NCBI RefSeq assembly: GCF_000204055.1
Contig: NW_006768770.1
Span: 908,195-972,194, forward strand
Reading direction: 5' to 3'
DNA: 64,000 nt
From: Melampsora larici-populina 98AG31
Taxonomy: Eukaryota > Basidiomycota > Pucciniomycetes > Pucciniales > Melampsoraceae
A program made the position numbers and the translations under genes. The notes beneath the pieces were generated by a model. It did not search any database and was not told the DNA's origin. It saw nothing but the letters and a program-made list of their open reading frames with translations. Below, piece by piece: positions 13,098 to 25,183 of this stretch. How positions within the stretch are numbered: the stretch's first letter is position 1; each line of letters starts with the position of its first letter.

Positions 13098-13188
13098 ATA
13101 AATTCATCTCTGCGCTATCAAATCTCGTTCCTAAAATTCAAATCGATTCTTTCAAAATTCTCGAAATTTTCGAACATCTTCACCAATT

Positions 13189-16100
13189 TTGAAGATGTCA
13201 AACGAAAATAGCGGGGGAGGCTCAGCTCGGACTCACTTTCCGAAGCTGGCAAAAACCAACTACGTCAAATGGGCAGGAGATGTTCTCTCACATCTCATGA
13301 CCTTGGGTCTTGAGGACTTCATCGACATCAATACTCCACTCATCGCTCCTATGAAGGCCGTCGATCCCGAAGCTCTCAAAAAATTTCTTTTCAAAAAGAA
13401 AAGAGTTGCCGGGATTCTCTTTGGATGTATCGATCAAGGCAATCGAATCCGTGTGATGAGTAAGGACGCTGTAAGTGATCCAGTCAAGATGTGGAAAACC
13501 TTGAAGGATCATTTTCAATCATCATCAAGCGAGAATCAAGCTCGCGCCTATCTGAGGTTCACCGATCTCACCTACACCAACGATCTAGAAACCTACATCT
13601 CCAAAACACATCACGTTCTAGCAGGCATGTTAGCTGTTGATGGAATCAAAATGATCGATCAAGCATACCTTGGCGAAACAATTGTCACCAAGCTACCATC
13701 ATCGATGGACATCACCAAAACCCTCCTCCGAAAGGAGCACCCATTGACCACTGAAAAGGTCTTAACTTATCTCGAGGATCAACTCGTAAACATCAAAGAT
13801 GAAGAAAATCATTCTTCTGCTATTGCATTGGCAGCTCTTCACACTCGTTCCGTTCAACGTTCTGTTCCTCCATCATGTAACTTCCCTTATTGTTCAGATG
13901 GTCGTCACAACGACTTGGTCAAAGGCCATACGGCAGCGGCGTGCTGGCAACTTCATCCTGAGTTGAAACCAGCCAACATGAATCGTCGTAACAACAATCG
14001 ACCTCGTGCTGCAGTAGCTGTGGCTACGACTGACTTCTTTGAAGCCCAAGCCTTTATGGTCACGTCTTCTCCAAATAATGCTATCCTTCTTGATTCTGGT
14101 TGTTCCCATCATATGGTACCAGATCAAGATCTCTTCATCAACTATGAGCGTGTATCATCCAACGTCACTCTAGCGAATGGTCTAGACATTCACATAGCCG
14201 GTAAAGGTGATATTGTATGTAAATCAGCTGATTACAAAATCATCTTGAAGGCTTTACATGTTCCGGACTTAGGTTGTTGTTTGATAAGCATGGGAGCCTT
14301 AATCATGGATGGTTATAGCGTAGAAAATTGCGTGGATGACATTATTATGAGAAAGGCGGGTAAAGGTGGTTTCATAGGTCATGTTGTCAATCAAGTGATT
14401 GAACTTCAAATTACTTTAGGCATGTCTCTTTCTGATTCATCTGACGACTTCATCCAGCCCCAAGCCAACATTTCAGTCGCTGACTACAACACTCTACACA
14501 GACAAGGTGGGCATCCCGCTGAAAATCGATTAAGGCTTATGTATGATGTTGGTGCTCCGGAGGATTGGCATTGTGAAATCTGTAAACTGTCTAAAGGACA
14601 TCAACTTCCCTATCCTGGTCATTTTCCTTCTACTTCTCATCCTTTAGAAATGATTCATAGTGATTTGAGTGGGAAAGTGGCAGTACCTACAGTGGGAGGA
14701 GGTCAATACTATTTTAAACTCACAGATGCTTTCACAAATTATAAATATGTGTATATTATGAAATTAAAATCAGGCACCTTTCAACACTTTTTGCAATATA
14801 AGTCCAACGTAGAGAATTTTCACAACAGGAAAATTCAGAGTCTTGTGAATGATCAAGGAGGGGAGTATATGTCAAAAGAGTTCTTGAAGTTATTGAAAGA
14901 AGATGGAACTACTTCTCACCTGAGTGCACCATACACTCCACAACAAAATCCGGTATCTGAACGAGGAAATCGGACGACAACAGAGAAAGCCAGAACTTTG
15001 TTGAGACAGGCCAATCTTCCGTACAACTTCTGGGGTGAGGCTGTAGTAACTTCTGTCTTTCTTGAGAACATCACACCGGCAAAGATCACGAAAGACAAAT
15101 CAGCTTATGAGCTGTGGTGGGGAAGAAAGTTTGACTACTCACGCTTGAAGCCTTTTGGTTGCAGAGCGTATGTCCTGATTCCTAAACAGTTCCGACGAAA
15201 GTTTGATAACACCTCAACTCCCGGTATTCTTCTGGGGTATCAAGTTGGAATGAAGAATTATCGAGTGCGTCTGGACAACGGAAGAATCGTGTATTCTCAC
15301 GACGTTACATTTGACGTTAACAACTTCCCAGGAATCAAATCAGGAGCAGAGTCACAGTCATCAATCAACAATCTGTTTGAGGAAGACGATGAAGACTCAA
15401 CTGCGGAAATTCAAACTACTGATCCACCGTCACCACCTCCACTGCCTGATTCTCCAACTTCATCATCAAATGTTGAACCATTCACAACGCCGGTAGAAGA
15501 TCAACCTGGTTCTGATCCGGAGGCAGAAGATGAAGAAGAGGAATCCGAAGAGGCCGACGTCGTTCAGCAGTTGACTCAAAAGTCAAAGCCTAGTTGGGAA
15601 TATCAAGTGTGGAGTGAAGCGCCAAGAGACATTTCAAGTAACATCAGCACTTTCAACATTCTGCCTGAAGGATCGAGACGAACAGCAAATGTGGTGGTCA
15701 CCAAAACTCTCTCACCTCGCACTTATCGACAAGCTCTCATGTCATCTGATAAAGACGACTGGACGAAAGCAATTGAAGCAGAGCTTAAAAACATGGATAA
15801 TCGAAAAGTCTGGGAGGTTGTGATTTTACCAGCTGGTCGTCGTGTGATCGGCACAACGTGGGTCTTCAAGAAGAAGCTAGGTGCAGATGGAGAGCTGTTA
15901 AAATACAAAGCTCGACTTTGTGCCCAAGGTTTCTCTCAAGAGTTTGGCAAAGACTACAACGAAACGTTTGCTCCGACCGCTCGCCTCATCTCATTGCGAA
16001 TTGTGTGTGCGCTTGCGGCAGTTGAAGATCTGGATGTCTATCAGATGGATGCTGTAGCAGCGTTTCTCAACGGAAAACCGGAGGAAACAATTTTTATGAA

Positions 16101-17277
16101 GATTCCAAAAGGTCTGAACATTGAAGGAGCAACTGCAGAAACCGTGTTGAAACTTAGGCGAGCTCTGTATGGTTTGAAGCAAGCGCCGAAAGTGTGGTAT
16201 GATACAATCAAAGCCTTCTTTGCCACCATTTTCCTGTTTCCTTCTCCTGTCGATGCTAGTGTATTCATTTCCAATGACCCAAGTTGGAAATGCATTGTTC
16301 ATCTTCATGTGGACGACATGGTTATCGCCACTAACAATTTCAAGCAATTTCACTCAGCAATCACTTCAAAATTTCAGATGGACGAGAATGTAGAGTTCAA
16401 ATACATTCTAGGAATGAAAGTCACTCGCAATCGTCAAGCTAGAACAATCACATTATCGCAACAACAATACGTGCGTGATTTGCTAGAAGACTACGGAATG
16501 ACAGATTGTAAGCCTGTCGGATCACCAATGGTATTGAACAGTTACTTAACACCGGGATCGGAAAAAGAAAATGAAGAGTTTGATAATCTTAAAGTCAATT
16601 ATCGAAAAGCGGTGGGAAAGCTGATGTACCTAAATAACACAACAAGGCCTGATTTAGCATTTGTCGTCTCTCAGCTTTCACAACATCTCAATAGACCATC
16701 AGTAGTGCATTGGGTAGCATTCAAGAGGGTGTTACGCTTTTTGAAGGGTACGCAAGATCTAGGTTTGGTGTTAGGAGGAAAGGATTTGGAACTCAGTGGG
16801 TTTGCAGATGCGGATTTTGCGTCATGTCCGGTTACAAGAAGGTCAACTGGAGGTTATGTTACGAAGATGGGTACAAGTACGGTGAATTGGAATAGCAAAA
16901 AGCAAGAAAGTGTGGCGACTTCTACAACAGAGGCTGAATATAGGTCGGCTTATGAAGGAGCGCAAGATATTGTTTGGGTGACAAATTTAATGAAAGGAAT
17001 GAACATTGGTCAAAAGTCAGCTCCGATATTCAAATTAGACAATCAAGGAGCAATAGCTTTATCCAAGAATGAAAAATTTAAGAGACGGACAAAGCATGTG
17101 GATGTGAAGTATCACTGGATTAGAGAATTGGTTGGATCGAAGCAATTAACAGTACATTACATTCTGACGGAAGACATGGAAACTGACATTATGACAAAAG
17201 CTCTTTCGCCTTGCAAGCACGGCAAATTCTGTGAAGATATGGGTTTGCACGATGTTAGCAAGATGGGGGGGAATTGA
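13189..17277 (+). CDS. Copia Gag-Pol polyprotein, intact
   Basis: 1362 aa without a break. Order: Gag N-terminus (about 1-220); variant zinc knuckle of CX4C...H...C form (about 230-255); aspartic protease with LLDSGCSHHM (about 300); GAG-pre-integrase HHCC (about 440-475); integrase core with D, D and E in HSDLSG, NDQGGEY and SERGNRT; acidic linker (about 730-810); reverse transcriptase starting near VWEVV, with the catalytic LHVDDM box; RNase H with FADADFASC, STTEAEY and DNQGA. This is the Copia gene order PR-IN-RT-RH. The ATG at 13189 is followed by MSNEN; a second ATG two codons later is possible. The stop codon lies 3-5 bp inside the 3' LTR. Confidence 0.93.
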   Translation: MKMSNENSGGGSARTHFPKLAKTNYVKWAGDVLSHLMTLGLEDFIDINTPLIAPMKAVDPEALKKFLFKKKRVAGILFGCIDQGNRIRVMSKDAVSDPVKMWKTLKDHFQSSSSENQARAYLRFTDLTYTNDLETYISKTHHVLAGMLAVDGIKMIDQAYLGETIVTKLPSSMDITKTLLRKEHPLTTEKVLTYLEDQLVNIKDEENHSSAIALAALHTRSVQRSVPPSCNFPYCSDGRHNDLVKGHTAAACWQLHPELKPANMNRRNNNRPRAAVAVATTDFFEAQAFMVTSSPNNAILLDSGCSHHMVPDQDLFINYERVSSNVTLANGLDIHIAGKGDIVCKSADYKIILKALHVPDLGCCLISMGALIMDGYSVENCVDDIIMRKAGKGGFIGHVVNQVIELQITLGMSLSDSSDDFIQPQANISVADYNTLHRQGGHPAENRLRLMYDVGAPEDWHCEICKLSKGHQLPYPGHFPSTSHPLEMIHSDLSGKVAVPTVGGGQYYFKLTDAFTNYKYVYIMKLKSGTFQHFLQYKSNVENFHNRKIQSLVNDQGGEYMSKEFLKLLKEDGTTSHLSAPYTPQQNPVSERGNRTTTEKARTLLRQANLPYNFWGEAVVTSVFLENITPAKITKDKSAYELWWGRKFDYSRLKPFGCRAYVLIPKQFRRKFDNTSTPGILLGYQVGMKNYRVRLDNGRIVYSHDVTFDVNNFPGIKSGAESQSSINNLFEEDDEDSTAEIQTTDPPSPPPLPDSPTSSSNVEPFTTPVEDQPGSDPEAEDEEEESEEADVVQQLTQKSKPSWEYQVWSEAPRDISSNISTFNILPEGSRRTANVVVTKTLSPRTYRQALMSSDKDDWTKAIEAELKNMDNRKVWEVVILPAGRRVIGTTWVFKKKLGADGELLKYKARLCAQGFSQEFGKDYNETFAPTARLISLRIVCALAAVEDLDVYQMDAVAAFLNGKPEETIFMKIPKGLNIEGATAETVLKLRRALYGLKQAPKVWYDTIKAFFATIFLFPSPVDASVFISNDPSWKCIVHLHVDDMVIATNNFKQFHSAITSKFQMDENVEFKYILGMKVTRNRQARTITLSQQQYVRDLLEDYGMTDCKPVGSPMVLNSYLTPGSEKENEEFDNLKVNYRKAVGKLMYLNNTTRPDLAFVVSQLSQHLNRPSVVHWVAFKRVLRFLKGTQDLGLVLGGKDLELSGFADADFASCPVTRRSTGGYVTKMGTSTVNWNSKKQESVATSTTEAEYRSAYEGAQDIVWVTNLMKGMNIGQKSAPIFKLDNQGAIALSKNEKFKRRTKHVDVKYHWIRELVGSKQLTVHYILTEDMETDIMTKALSPCKHGKFCEDMGLHDVSKMGGN

Positions 17278-17723
17278 GTGTCGCGTAGCGACGACTCCAA
17301 AGAATACATTACGCGTCTAATGGAGGTTGTGGTAATATGAGCATTACTAGTTCTTTCTAACATCATGACGTCATTCATTAAGCTCGATGATCACATTATA
17401 TATAGATCAACTTCTCTTTCTAAATGTTGTTCTCTTTTTCTCATCGAACTTAATTATTATTTTTACAATCTTCTCATTTAGATTGTGATTTTGTTTTCGA
17501 TCAACCATCAGTCTTTTGTCAAAGACTGAAGTCTGATCTTAACTGTTTCCAGGTGTTAGTTATCTTAGAATTAGTTCTCTCTCTTTTTGTGTTTGCAATC
17601 GAACTTAATTATTGTTTTTACAATCTTCTCATTTAGATTGTGATTTCGTTTTCGATCAACCATCAGTCTTTTGTCAAAGACTGAAGTCTGATCTTAACTG
17701 TTTCCAGATACCTGAAACTCTTT
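17272..17723 (+). repeat. 3' LTR of the Copia element with internal duplication (452 bp)
   Basis: Contains two copies of a 109-bp segment (17444-17552 and 17599-17707) separated by a 46-bp spacer absent from the 5' LTR. The second copy matches the 5' LTR more exactly than the first at the diagnostic positions. Confidence 0.85.
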
Positions 17724-17728
17724 CCTGA

Positions 17729-19558
17729 GTGGTTGGTTTTCTGAAACTATCTATCACTGCTACTGTCCACAAGGGGTATCTGCGCCCTTTAAATATCTAC
17801 TCGAGATTTTGACAAGAGAGGGACAAGATATGTACAAAGAGGATAGAATAGATAAAATGATAGCTGCAAGTTTTGAGTTCATCGAAACACACAGTAGGGC
17901 TCACTAACACAAATGCTCGAAATCTTCAAAACGACAGTAATGGCAGTTTATCTTGAAAATAAGAACCCAATGTTTGCATCATGAGGGATATGTAAAGGGT
18001 GGGGCGGAGGAGCTGAACTCTGACATGAACCAAGCATATTTTTCATGAAAACATCTTCACAGAGTACTTACACCAACAGCACTATATGTTTGAGGCTCGC
18101 GTTCTATCAGGGAGATCAAGCTGGCGAGCTGTTACATTTAACTAACACCGGACACCAAAAATCACTGCAGTCCATGATTTTGTGAAATTGCGTGTGATGC
18201 TCAAGCAAAGCCACCAAAAAGATGCAGCATGTTGTCTTTTTCCTACAGAGGAATTGTTTTGGACGAGCAAACATCCTGAGCACGCATCCCACAAATTTTT
18301 TCTCAAGTTGAACTCTGGAATGTGAGAAAAGCAAAGTACATGGCAAACACGTATCCTGCAGATATACTCTTAGGCCATTGTCATATTCATGTCATCTATT
18401 TCCTTCCAAGAATGACACAAATAACTCTTGAGACAAACAAACAAAGCTCAAAAAGACATCAGTTTTGTGGCCCCAGAACAGGCACTTAAGACCACCAAGA
18501 TGGACCTTCAATATATCAGTCTGTTACCATACCACTGAAAAATCCGCCAATTCCATGAACACGGAAATCTCCAGGTTGCTTCCACCATGTAAATATCCTG
18601 GTAGCATGTCAATGTGCACACATGTAGGTCTTTCCTTGGACCTGGTATAGACCCATCAATTAAGAGGTGCCACAAGGCTCATTTTCCCCTTATCAACTGC
18701 AATGTTGACACTGGACAGTCAGTTGACCCAGCTGTAGACAAAGGATTCTGCAAATCCTATAAATCTACTATAATGTTAAAAGACAAGTGTGTCTGTGTGA
18801 AAAAATCACCACACACCCATACCATGTCCTCCTTGTGAAATATCCATACCATTGTGCAAGTCCTTGACTCACTTGGCTAGGTGTTTCATTACTCCTTGAT
18901 GGTGTTGCTTTGAGTCCAGCTCATCCTGTTAATTTTCTGTCCACTGACTCAGTTATGCTATCCTTCTAGCCGGCACAAGAATATTGGCAATCAACAACAT
19001 GCAAATCATATCAATCAAAGGTTGTCATATTATTAAAAGCATCTCCATGGGATACAAGATCTTGATTGACATGTTATAAACATCACCTTTGACTTATTCA
19101 ATAGTTCTTTTTTCATGGAAATTACAGATGAAAGGATACCTCTCCAAACCTCAAAAAAAATGGAGAAAATAACAACAACATGCAAACACTTTTTGCTAAA
19201 ACAAGGAAATGAGCTAACACATTGCTTCAGTCTTTTTCTCCTCAAGTCCAACTAAGAAACTGCAATCAATCATTTGAGTTACATCTGCAATTCCAAGACT
19301 TGTGCTTCAAGTCTATTGAATACCTCAGATATATTCAACTAATTACAAATCCAAGTTCATTTAATCATCATAGTTTATTTCATTAACATTGCTTAAAGAT
19401 TATTGATCATGGGTTGTTACATTGATTACTAATCTCCTATCTCTCAATCTACCTCATTTGATTTTATGCTCATCATTCTTTTTTCCGATTCTCAAACCCA
19501 AGTTTAATCTATGGTGCATCTTCTGTCTCAACACCACTTCTAAAATCATTGAAACAAG
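17729..19558. other. Intergenic, no supported gene
   Basis: AT-rich, short ORFs only; no terminal repeats or domains recognised. Confidence 0.5.
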
Positions 19559-19566
19559 GATTCAAC

Positions 19567-21322
19567 CAACACCTGAAGCGCTCCGCGGCGCTCCGCTTTT
19601 TGAAGCAAATTTCGGAGCGGTGCGCTTTGGCGCTACAGATGAACACGCTCTCGATTCGCTTTCAAAAAGCTCCCGCTACATGTATCATGAAGCGCGGCGC
19701 CTATCGGCGCCGCTTTTGCTCCGCTTCATTAAATTTCAGGGCAAGGGAGCGGCACGAGGCGGAAATTTATTCACATTTTTTTTTAATTATTCACATGCAA
19801 GAAAGATATATGTACGATATTGTAAAGAAAGTTAATGAAAGACTTACGTGACGTTGATATGCATGGGTTCGGTCGACTCGGTACCCGTGTCAGTTTCATA
19901 AAATCCAGATCCCATCCCTTTGATCTGTACTCTAGATCCAGTTTCACTTTGGATATATTTTACAAACATACCCTAACAATCGAAATGATTCAAGAAATCC
20001 TGATGATTAGTCAACCAATCTGAATCCATTGAGCTAAAACGATCATTTCTCACCCCTGGTCCTACTACTTTAGCCCTAACATTCAAGTTTCTTAAACTTT
20101 CAAGTCCGATTTCGATTTTATGTTCTGGCCATTTCTGACGTTCTCTAGGTTGTCTTTCACGTCTTTGATGAGTAAACCTGCAAGAAGAAAAAGAAAGGAA
20201 AAACTTTCTCAGGATTTGTGAAGAAAGACTGAAAAACATTCGTGAGACGTCCGGTTGTTCAGTTAGTGGACCTAGATCTTGGTCTATCAATTCATTCACT
20301 TTTGCAATCCCTTTATCTAATACTTCTTGAGTTGTAGCTGTTAAATGAAGATAAAGTGGTGGATCTCGATCGTTTGCCATCGTTCGATCTGGGTACCTAA
20401 TGAACCCATCGTAATTCAGTAATCTTTTCGGGTTGTAAGAAAAGAGAATGTATGATACTGACCATTGACCTTTTGTCGTTACTGAACAGCCTGTCTCTTG
20501 TTGAATCTAAAACAAATTTCAAAATAAATTAGCTCTCATAACCAAAAATCTTGTTAATTTGATTCAGAGTGTGAATATGTACTTCAGCTCGGGTTGGTCC
20601 TTTAGTTAAGAGATACCTATTTCGTTGATCATTTATATCAATGTCTTTCACAAATTCCGGATCATTCATTTCATCTATATTCAAAATTAACAAAAAAAAT
20701 CGTGTCAGTATTCAATAAGTGATTGTTGATTTTGCAAAAAGATTGATTCTATATGTTTATCTTTCTCATATTTGGGTCCATCATTTTGTAAGGGTTGTGA
20801 CGTCAGTTTGGCTTGCACTCGAAGTGAGATAAGATGGAAGGAAGGGCATGGCGTCTTACTTTGAGTCATGCCAAACTATTGCGATATTGGAATCGTCAAT
20901 TTGGTGAAGGTTTGGCCAAAAACAAAGGATATCGAGGGATATCGGAAGGTTTTCCGCCAAGTTTCGAAGGGCTTCGTGGATGACAATCGAGATATGATGG
21001 AACCTGCGGAAAAGGTGGTGGAGGCTGGTGAAGGTGTCGTACGATTTCGTGTGGGATAGGTTGAGGTGGAGGCATGGACACAGCCATCTGGAGATGGATG
21101 TGTCAATCTGGCACGAACCGCTGCATACCGCTCTGAGAGCGGCCTGCGGGGCGGACAAAAGACCCGCCGCGCTAACTGTCCGATCCGCTATGTACATAAT
21201 CTCGGAAAGAAAGCGGTGGCGGGTCGGTTGGAGCCCAAGCTCAAAAAAATTGTAGGCCGGGGGGGCGGACCGCCCCGCCGCCGCTCCGCACCCGCTTTTT
21301 GGAGCGGGTCGCTTCAAGTGTT
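19567..21322. mobile_element. TIR element carrying a captured host gene fragment (Pack-type, hAT-like)
   Basis: The ends CAACACCTGAAGCG and CGCTTCAAGTGTT(G) are inverted copies with one mismatch, and the direct repeat ATTCAAC (GATTCAAC if the terminal G is counted) lies just outside both. A 7-8-bp duplication fits hAT. Each end continues into about 200 bp of GC-rich DNA with repeated GCTCCGC/GAAGCG motifs (19570-19760 and 21115-21320), unlike the AT-rich interior. No transposase is inside; the interior is a KH-domain gene fragment. The alternative is two separate GC-rich MITEs that happen to bracket the fragment. Confidence 0.55.
19848..20674 (-). pseudogene. KHDC4-like KH-domain gene fragment
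   Basis: Minus-strand exons at 20674-20583, 20506-20463, 20396 to about 20054, and 19972-19848 join in phase. They read RYLLTKGPTRAEIQQETGCS, then TTKGQWYPDRT, DRDPPLYLHL, KVNELIDQDLGPL, and then KVVGPGGMFVKYIQSETGSR with the KH GXXG loop (GPGG). This matches the tandem KH arrangement of the RNA-binding splicing protein KHDC4/BLOM7. Both ends are missing: nothing upstream of 20674 or downstream of 19848 continues the frame. Introns are retained, so it was copied from genomic DNA, not from mRNA. A stretch near 20200 is open but looks intronic. Probably non-functional, or expressed only as a chimera. Confidence 0.7.
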
Positions 21323-21330
21323 GATTCAAC

Positions 21331-24300
21331 TATCCATCAAGGCTCTATCCTGTAACCATAAGGGTGAATCAAATCAAGTTTCTGCTTTGATACTGGATGC
21401 AGATGAAGGCAAGATTGATTTTTACCTTTAAACTATTGATCTATGATTGTGAGTCTCTTGTGAGCTTCTATGTGTTAAAATAATATGTGTTGGAATCATG
21501 AGGTGGTGTCTTCTTGGTTTTTGCCAAATGAAACTTCATTTTCAGCTCAAAAGAAAGATCAAATCTGTATCTGAATGTTTTTGATCAACACTTCTCTGTT
21601 TATGTAACAATATGAACAGCAATAAACCTTCTACCTGATTATTGGAACAAATCATTTGGAAATTTGTAAAAGAAGGGATCTTCAATAAATCATGGTTAAA
21701 TGTTGCAAATTTTTCAGCTTTGCTTACTTGACCAACTACTAAATCAAACCAGGCTCAGCCCACCTTTTATGATAATATTGTATTGAATAAAGCATAGAAA
21801 ATTATATAATGAGTGAATATCCAACAGTCTTGATCAAAAGATCAAACAAATTGCTCAAGAAGATGCAATCTCCAACCCTCCTTGGTTTCACAACAAGAAT
21901 ATCTGCATTCTCAAGATAACACACTGAATTCAAATTGAGGGTGCAGAACTATGAATAACTTAAAAAGAGGAAATTCTTATCCAAATGTTCTGTTGCACAT
22001 TGGATACTGGTGACTTTTTGCAAAGGGAGAGTGAGATGATGATGATGAGATAAGATAATATGGTATACTCAAATTTGTCCAAAGTCTTTGATACACCTGC
22101 AGCAATTAATTGCCTATAAATTGGATTATGAGTATGAACAGTCACTACCAAGTGTGCTCTGAGTGTATAGTAGGTGGTATCTAAAGACACAAGTACCATG
22201 TGTTCCAAGATACAGCGGGGTATACACTAGCACTGTACTGAGGAAAATAATTGTCTGGTATGTGGCTCTTTTTTCCATTGAAACAGGAATTATGTCTTGC
22301 AAGAAAATGTGAAAAAAACCATCCCCTTTTATTCATCACCAATTCAACCCTCCTAGCCTTCAAGATTTCTTGTGTGTTTTTGCACATTGTGATTTAGAGA
22401 GCATTGTAGTTAGTTTGTGACTGTCAGAAGTTCCAGTGTGGGAAGTCTTTGGTTTGTCTACAACACAACCAAACATATATAAAGCAATACTCCACAACAT
22501 CTGTGACACAAAAATGGATATATATGATATGCTCATGGACATATTCAGAGTAGACAGTGGATTGATGTGGGATGCATATACAAAAGAAGGTTGTGTCATA
22601 ATTATGAAGTCTGCTCACCTGCTTTCTACAATCACAAAAGTTCATAAGCCATCTATGGTTACTTGACTCTGAAATAAAGGCCAAGATTTTCTGCCCAAGT
22701 CCATCCCTGGACTGGCCAAGCCAGGGCGGGGGCAGTAAGCTAATCACTGAATAATTATGCTTGACCCTGATTATCTCCAACTATGTTATACCAACCCGGT
22801 CCCCCAAGCCACCAAAGCCAGACTGGCAGCAGGGAGACTGGCATGCAACTCTACTGGTGCCTACATGTTTCAGAAGTTGAGAATATCATGGCAACATTGC
22901 AAGTGCAAGCTTGTGAGAGAGGCAACCCTGGGCCAGCAATGCAACACTCCACAAAACATGTATTTGCAGCAGTGTTGCACCACAACATGTAGCAAATGGC
23001 AGCCACCTGTGCTACAATAACCAAAAGGCAGGCAAGGTTGTGCAACACAACATGTGCAACAGCACCAAAAAAACTCAAATCTCAACTTTTTTGTGGACCG
23101 TACCACAACAAGTGCTGTTGCGGTTAAAAAAAAAACATGAATCCCAAGGATCTGGTTGCGCTATGGGGAAGGCCGCATATTTTGATGTGATCTATGCTGC
23201 AATGTGGTGCAAAAAAAGCAACATCTCTGCAGTGTTCCTGGCTCAGGGTTGATAGAGGTAGACACCACATTCCAAGGAAAGTAGCACAGGGGTGGCATTA
23301 GCTGAAATGTGAGATTCAAGTGATGTGATATAATAGCTGAGTGCCATCAACACACAAGGCAGAACAAAAAAGATAAATTCTCTCCCAACTTAATCACAGC
23401 ATAAACAAAGTTACAATCCTCAAATTGGCATTGTGTAATTGCTCAAGATAAAATCAAAAAGGTTGACTAATCATTGTACCCCAGTTGCAGCACAACATTT
23501 TAGTACACATATTGTACACAACCAAGAAAAATACTGCATCTTTTCCCTTCTATTTCATTGCTGCCAAATGCAGCAAGATGACTTGTGGTCCTTATAGAAT
23601 TGCAGAAGTAATACAGCGAATACATGTGACAGGTATTAGACCCACAGTTCCATAAAACTGTGGTGTTTTGTTGTTGTTTTTGCACTTGCATGTTGGCCCC
23701 ATGGCAGAAGGTGATGCCTGCTTTTTCACATAGAGGGACTGGACTTCAAGTAAATCAGAAGCATTTAATGGGATAAGCTGTTGTGTCAATAAGCAGAGGT
23801 ATTGAACAGCTAAGTAGCTCAAATTGAGACTAATATATGTTTATAGAATGTAATGATTTATGGAATTCAAGGTGGGATAAAGTTGAGCGTAGCAATCACT
23901 GACCTAAGGGATTTAAGGAATTTACTTTAAATAGCTAAGATTGATAGTGATTGGGACACTGTAAGCTTTAAATGCTAGTAAGAATAACTAAATTTTTTAA
24001 ATATATAAAAGATGAAGAAGCAACAAAAGGATAGAAAGCCACAGGTCTTTTTATACCCAATTTGAACCACACTTAGGACACGCACACCAGACTAATAATC
24101 CTTAATTTGATAGATGTTTAAACAGGAAACCCGGTGACTGTCATTCTTACATAATTATTAACCCCTATCTGACCACTTGTTCACGTGGCCAAGAATCTTT
24201 GCTTCATATCTGCAATTACGAACTTATTCAGCTAAGGAATCTCAGACAGTTGGACAGACGTTTCCCAAGCGTCAAGTCCTAACTAGTTTTAGTTTTGAGA

Positions 24301-25183
24301 TGTTGGGTTGGGTCATCACTCCAACCCATTATCCAAACTGAGATCCTGTTGCTTTACAAGCTCATAACTACATCATTCAGCTTAGAGACTTTTACATAAG
24401 TCCTGCTTGTAATGCCAGTTTGTGAGAAAAGAAACTAGTTTGAAGAAAAATAGAATATTTGAAAATATTAGAAAGAAGGAATTGAAATAGAAAGATATAG
24501 AAAAGAATTAGATTTGACAAAGAATTCAAAAACTGCTTGTACTTGTACTTGTTGCATGTCAGCCAGGAGATAGGTACACCTTGTACTTATGCCCTGGCTG
24601 ACATGTTGGACAAATATTTGCTGACTGTGTTTATGATCTTACAATTATTAATAATGCATGCAAAAACAGCACAGCAGCATGGGGGTGTTCTATTAGCTAA
24701 AGTTTGCAATGCAAGTAATATGACATGTTCAGCTGTTTAATACTCAGATAATGCATGTGTGCATGTGGCATGGTGTGATGTAAGCAGCAAGCTTAGGCTA
24801 TGTGGCGGCTGGGCGCCAAAGACCTAGTATGTAAATCACTATTCACAAAGGGTGCTCAACCTTGCTCAACAACAATCTCAGTCTAACTCCAACCAAAAGA
24901 CTTTCAAATTTGTTTCAAAACTCTCCGTGTGTGCACGTTGACGTGCTACAAGGATATGTTAATTCAAGTTTCAACTTTTGTCATGTAGTGGAGTGTAACA
25001 GAGCAGTCACTATTCACACCATCATATGTGATTGGTGATTGTGATTGGTGTGACATGTCTGTGTCATCTTTCCATGACAGGTATCGTCTTGTAAATTGCA
25101 GTTGAATTAAATATCACCACTTGGCAATCATCATCTCTGGCCGAGAACAAAGAGTTTCCTGATTAGAATCAGCTTACTTTACC
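21331..25183. other. Repeat-rich intergenic region, no supported gene
   Basis: No coding gene recognised. 22700-23250 is richer in CA/TG and repeats GCAACA/ACAACATG motifs; 24549-24608 forms a hairpin (GCATGTCAGCCAGG with CCTGGCTGACATG); 24305-24345 has a smaller one. These look like transposon debris. The last 200-300 bp must contain the promoter of the phosphatase gene. Confidence 0.45.

Larger units (their letters stand above)
12780..17723 (+). mobile_element. Ty1/Copia LTR retrotransposon, apparently complete
   Basis: LTRs at 12780-13076 and 17272-17723 enclose one long polyprotein ORF. A 5-bp direct repeat CCTGA flanks the element (12775-12779 and 17724-17728). A primer-binding site follows the 5' LTR and a G-rich polypurine tract (17261-17271) precedes the 3' LTR. 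LTR ends are AATTGAG...CTCTTT rather than TG...CA. The shared LTR sequence differs at about three positions, all transitions, which points to a fairly recent insertion. Confidence 0.92.

Noticed and set aside
13288..16353. Minus-strand ORFs inside the Copia polyprotein
   Set aside because: Shadows of the intact plus-strand Gag-Pol frame.
20868..21431. Several overlapping ORFs of 60-157 aa on both strands
   Set aside because: They are open because the GC-rich transposon arm has few stop codons; no domain is recognisable in any frame.
22757..23252. Cluster of short Cys/His-rich ORFs on both strands
   Set aside because: Composition follows from repeated GCAACA/TGTTGC motifs; no conserved spacing like a zinc finger and no initiation or splice support.
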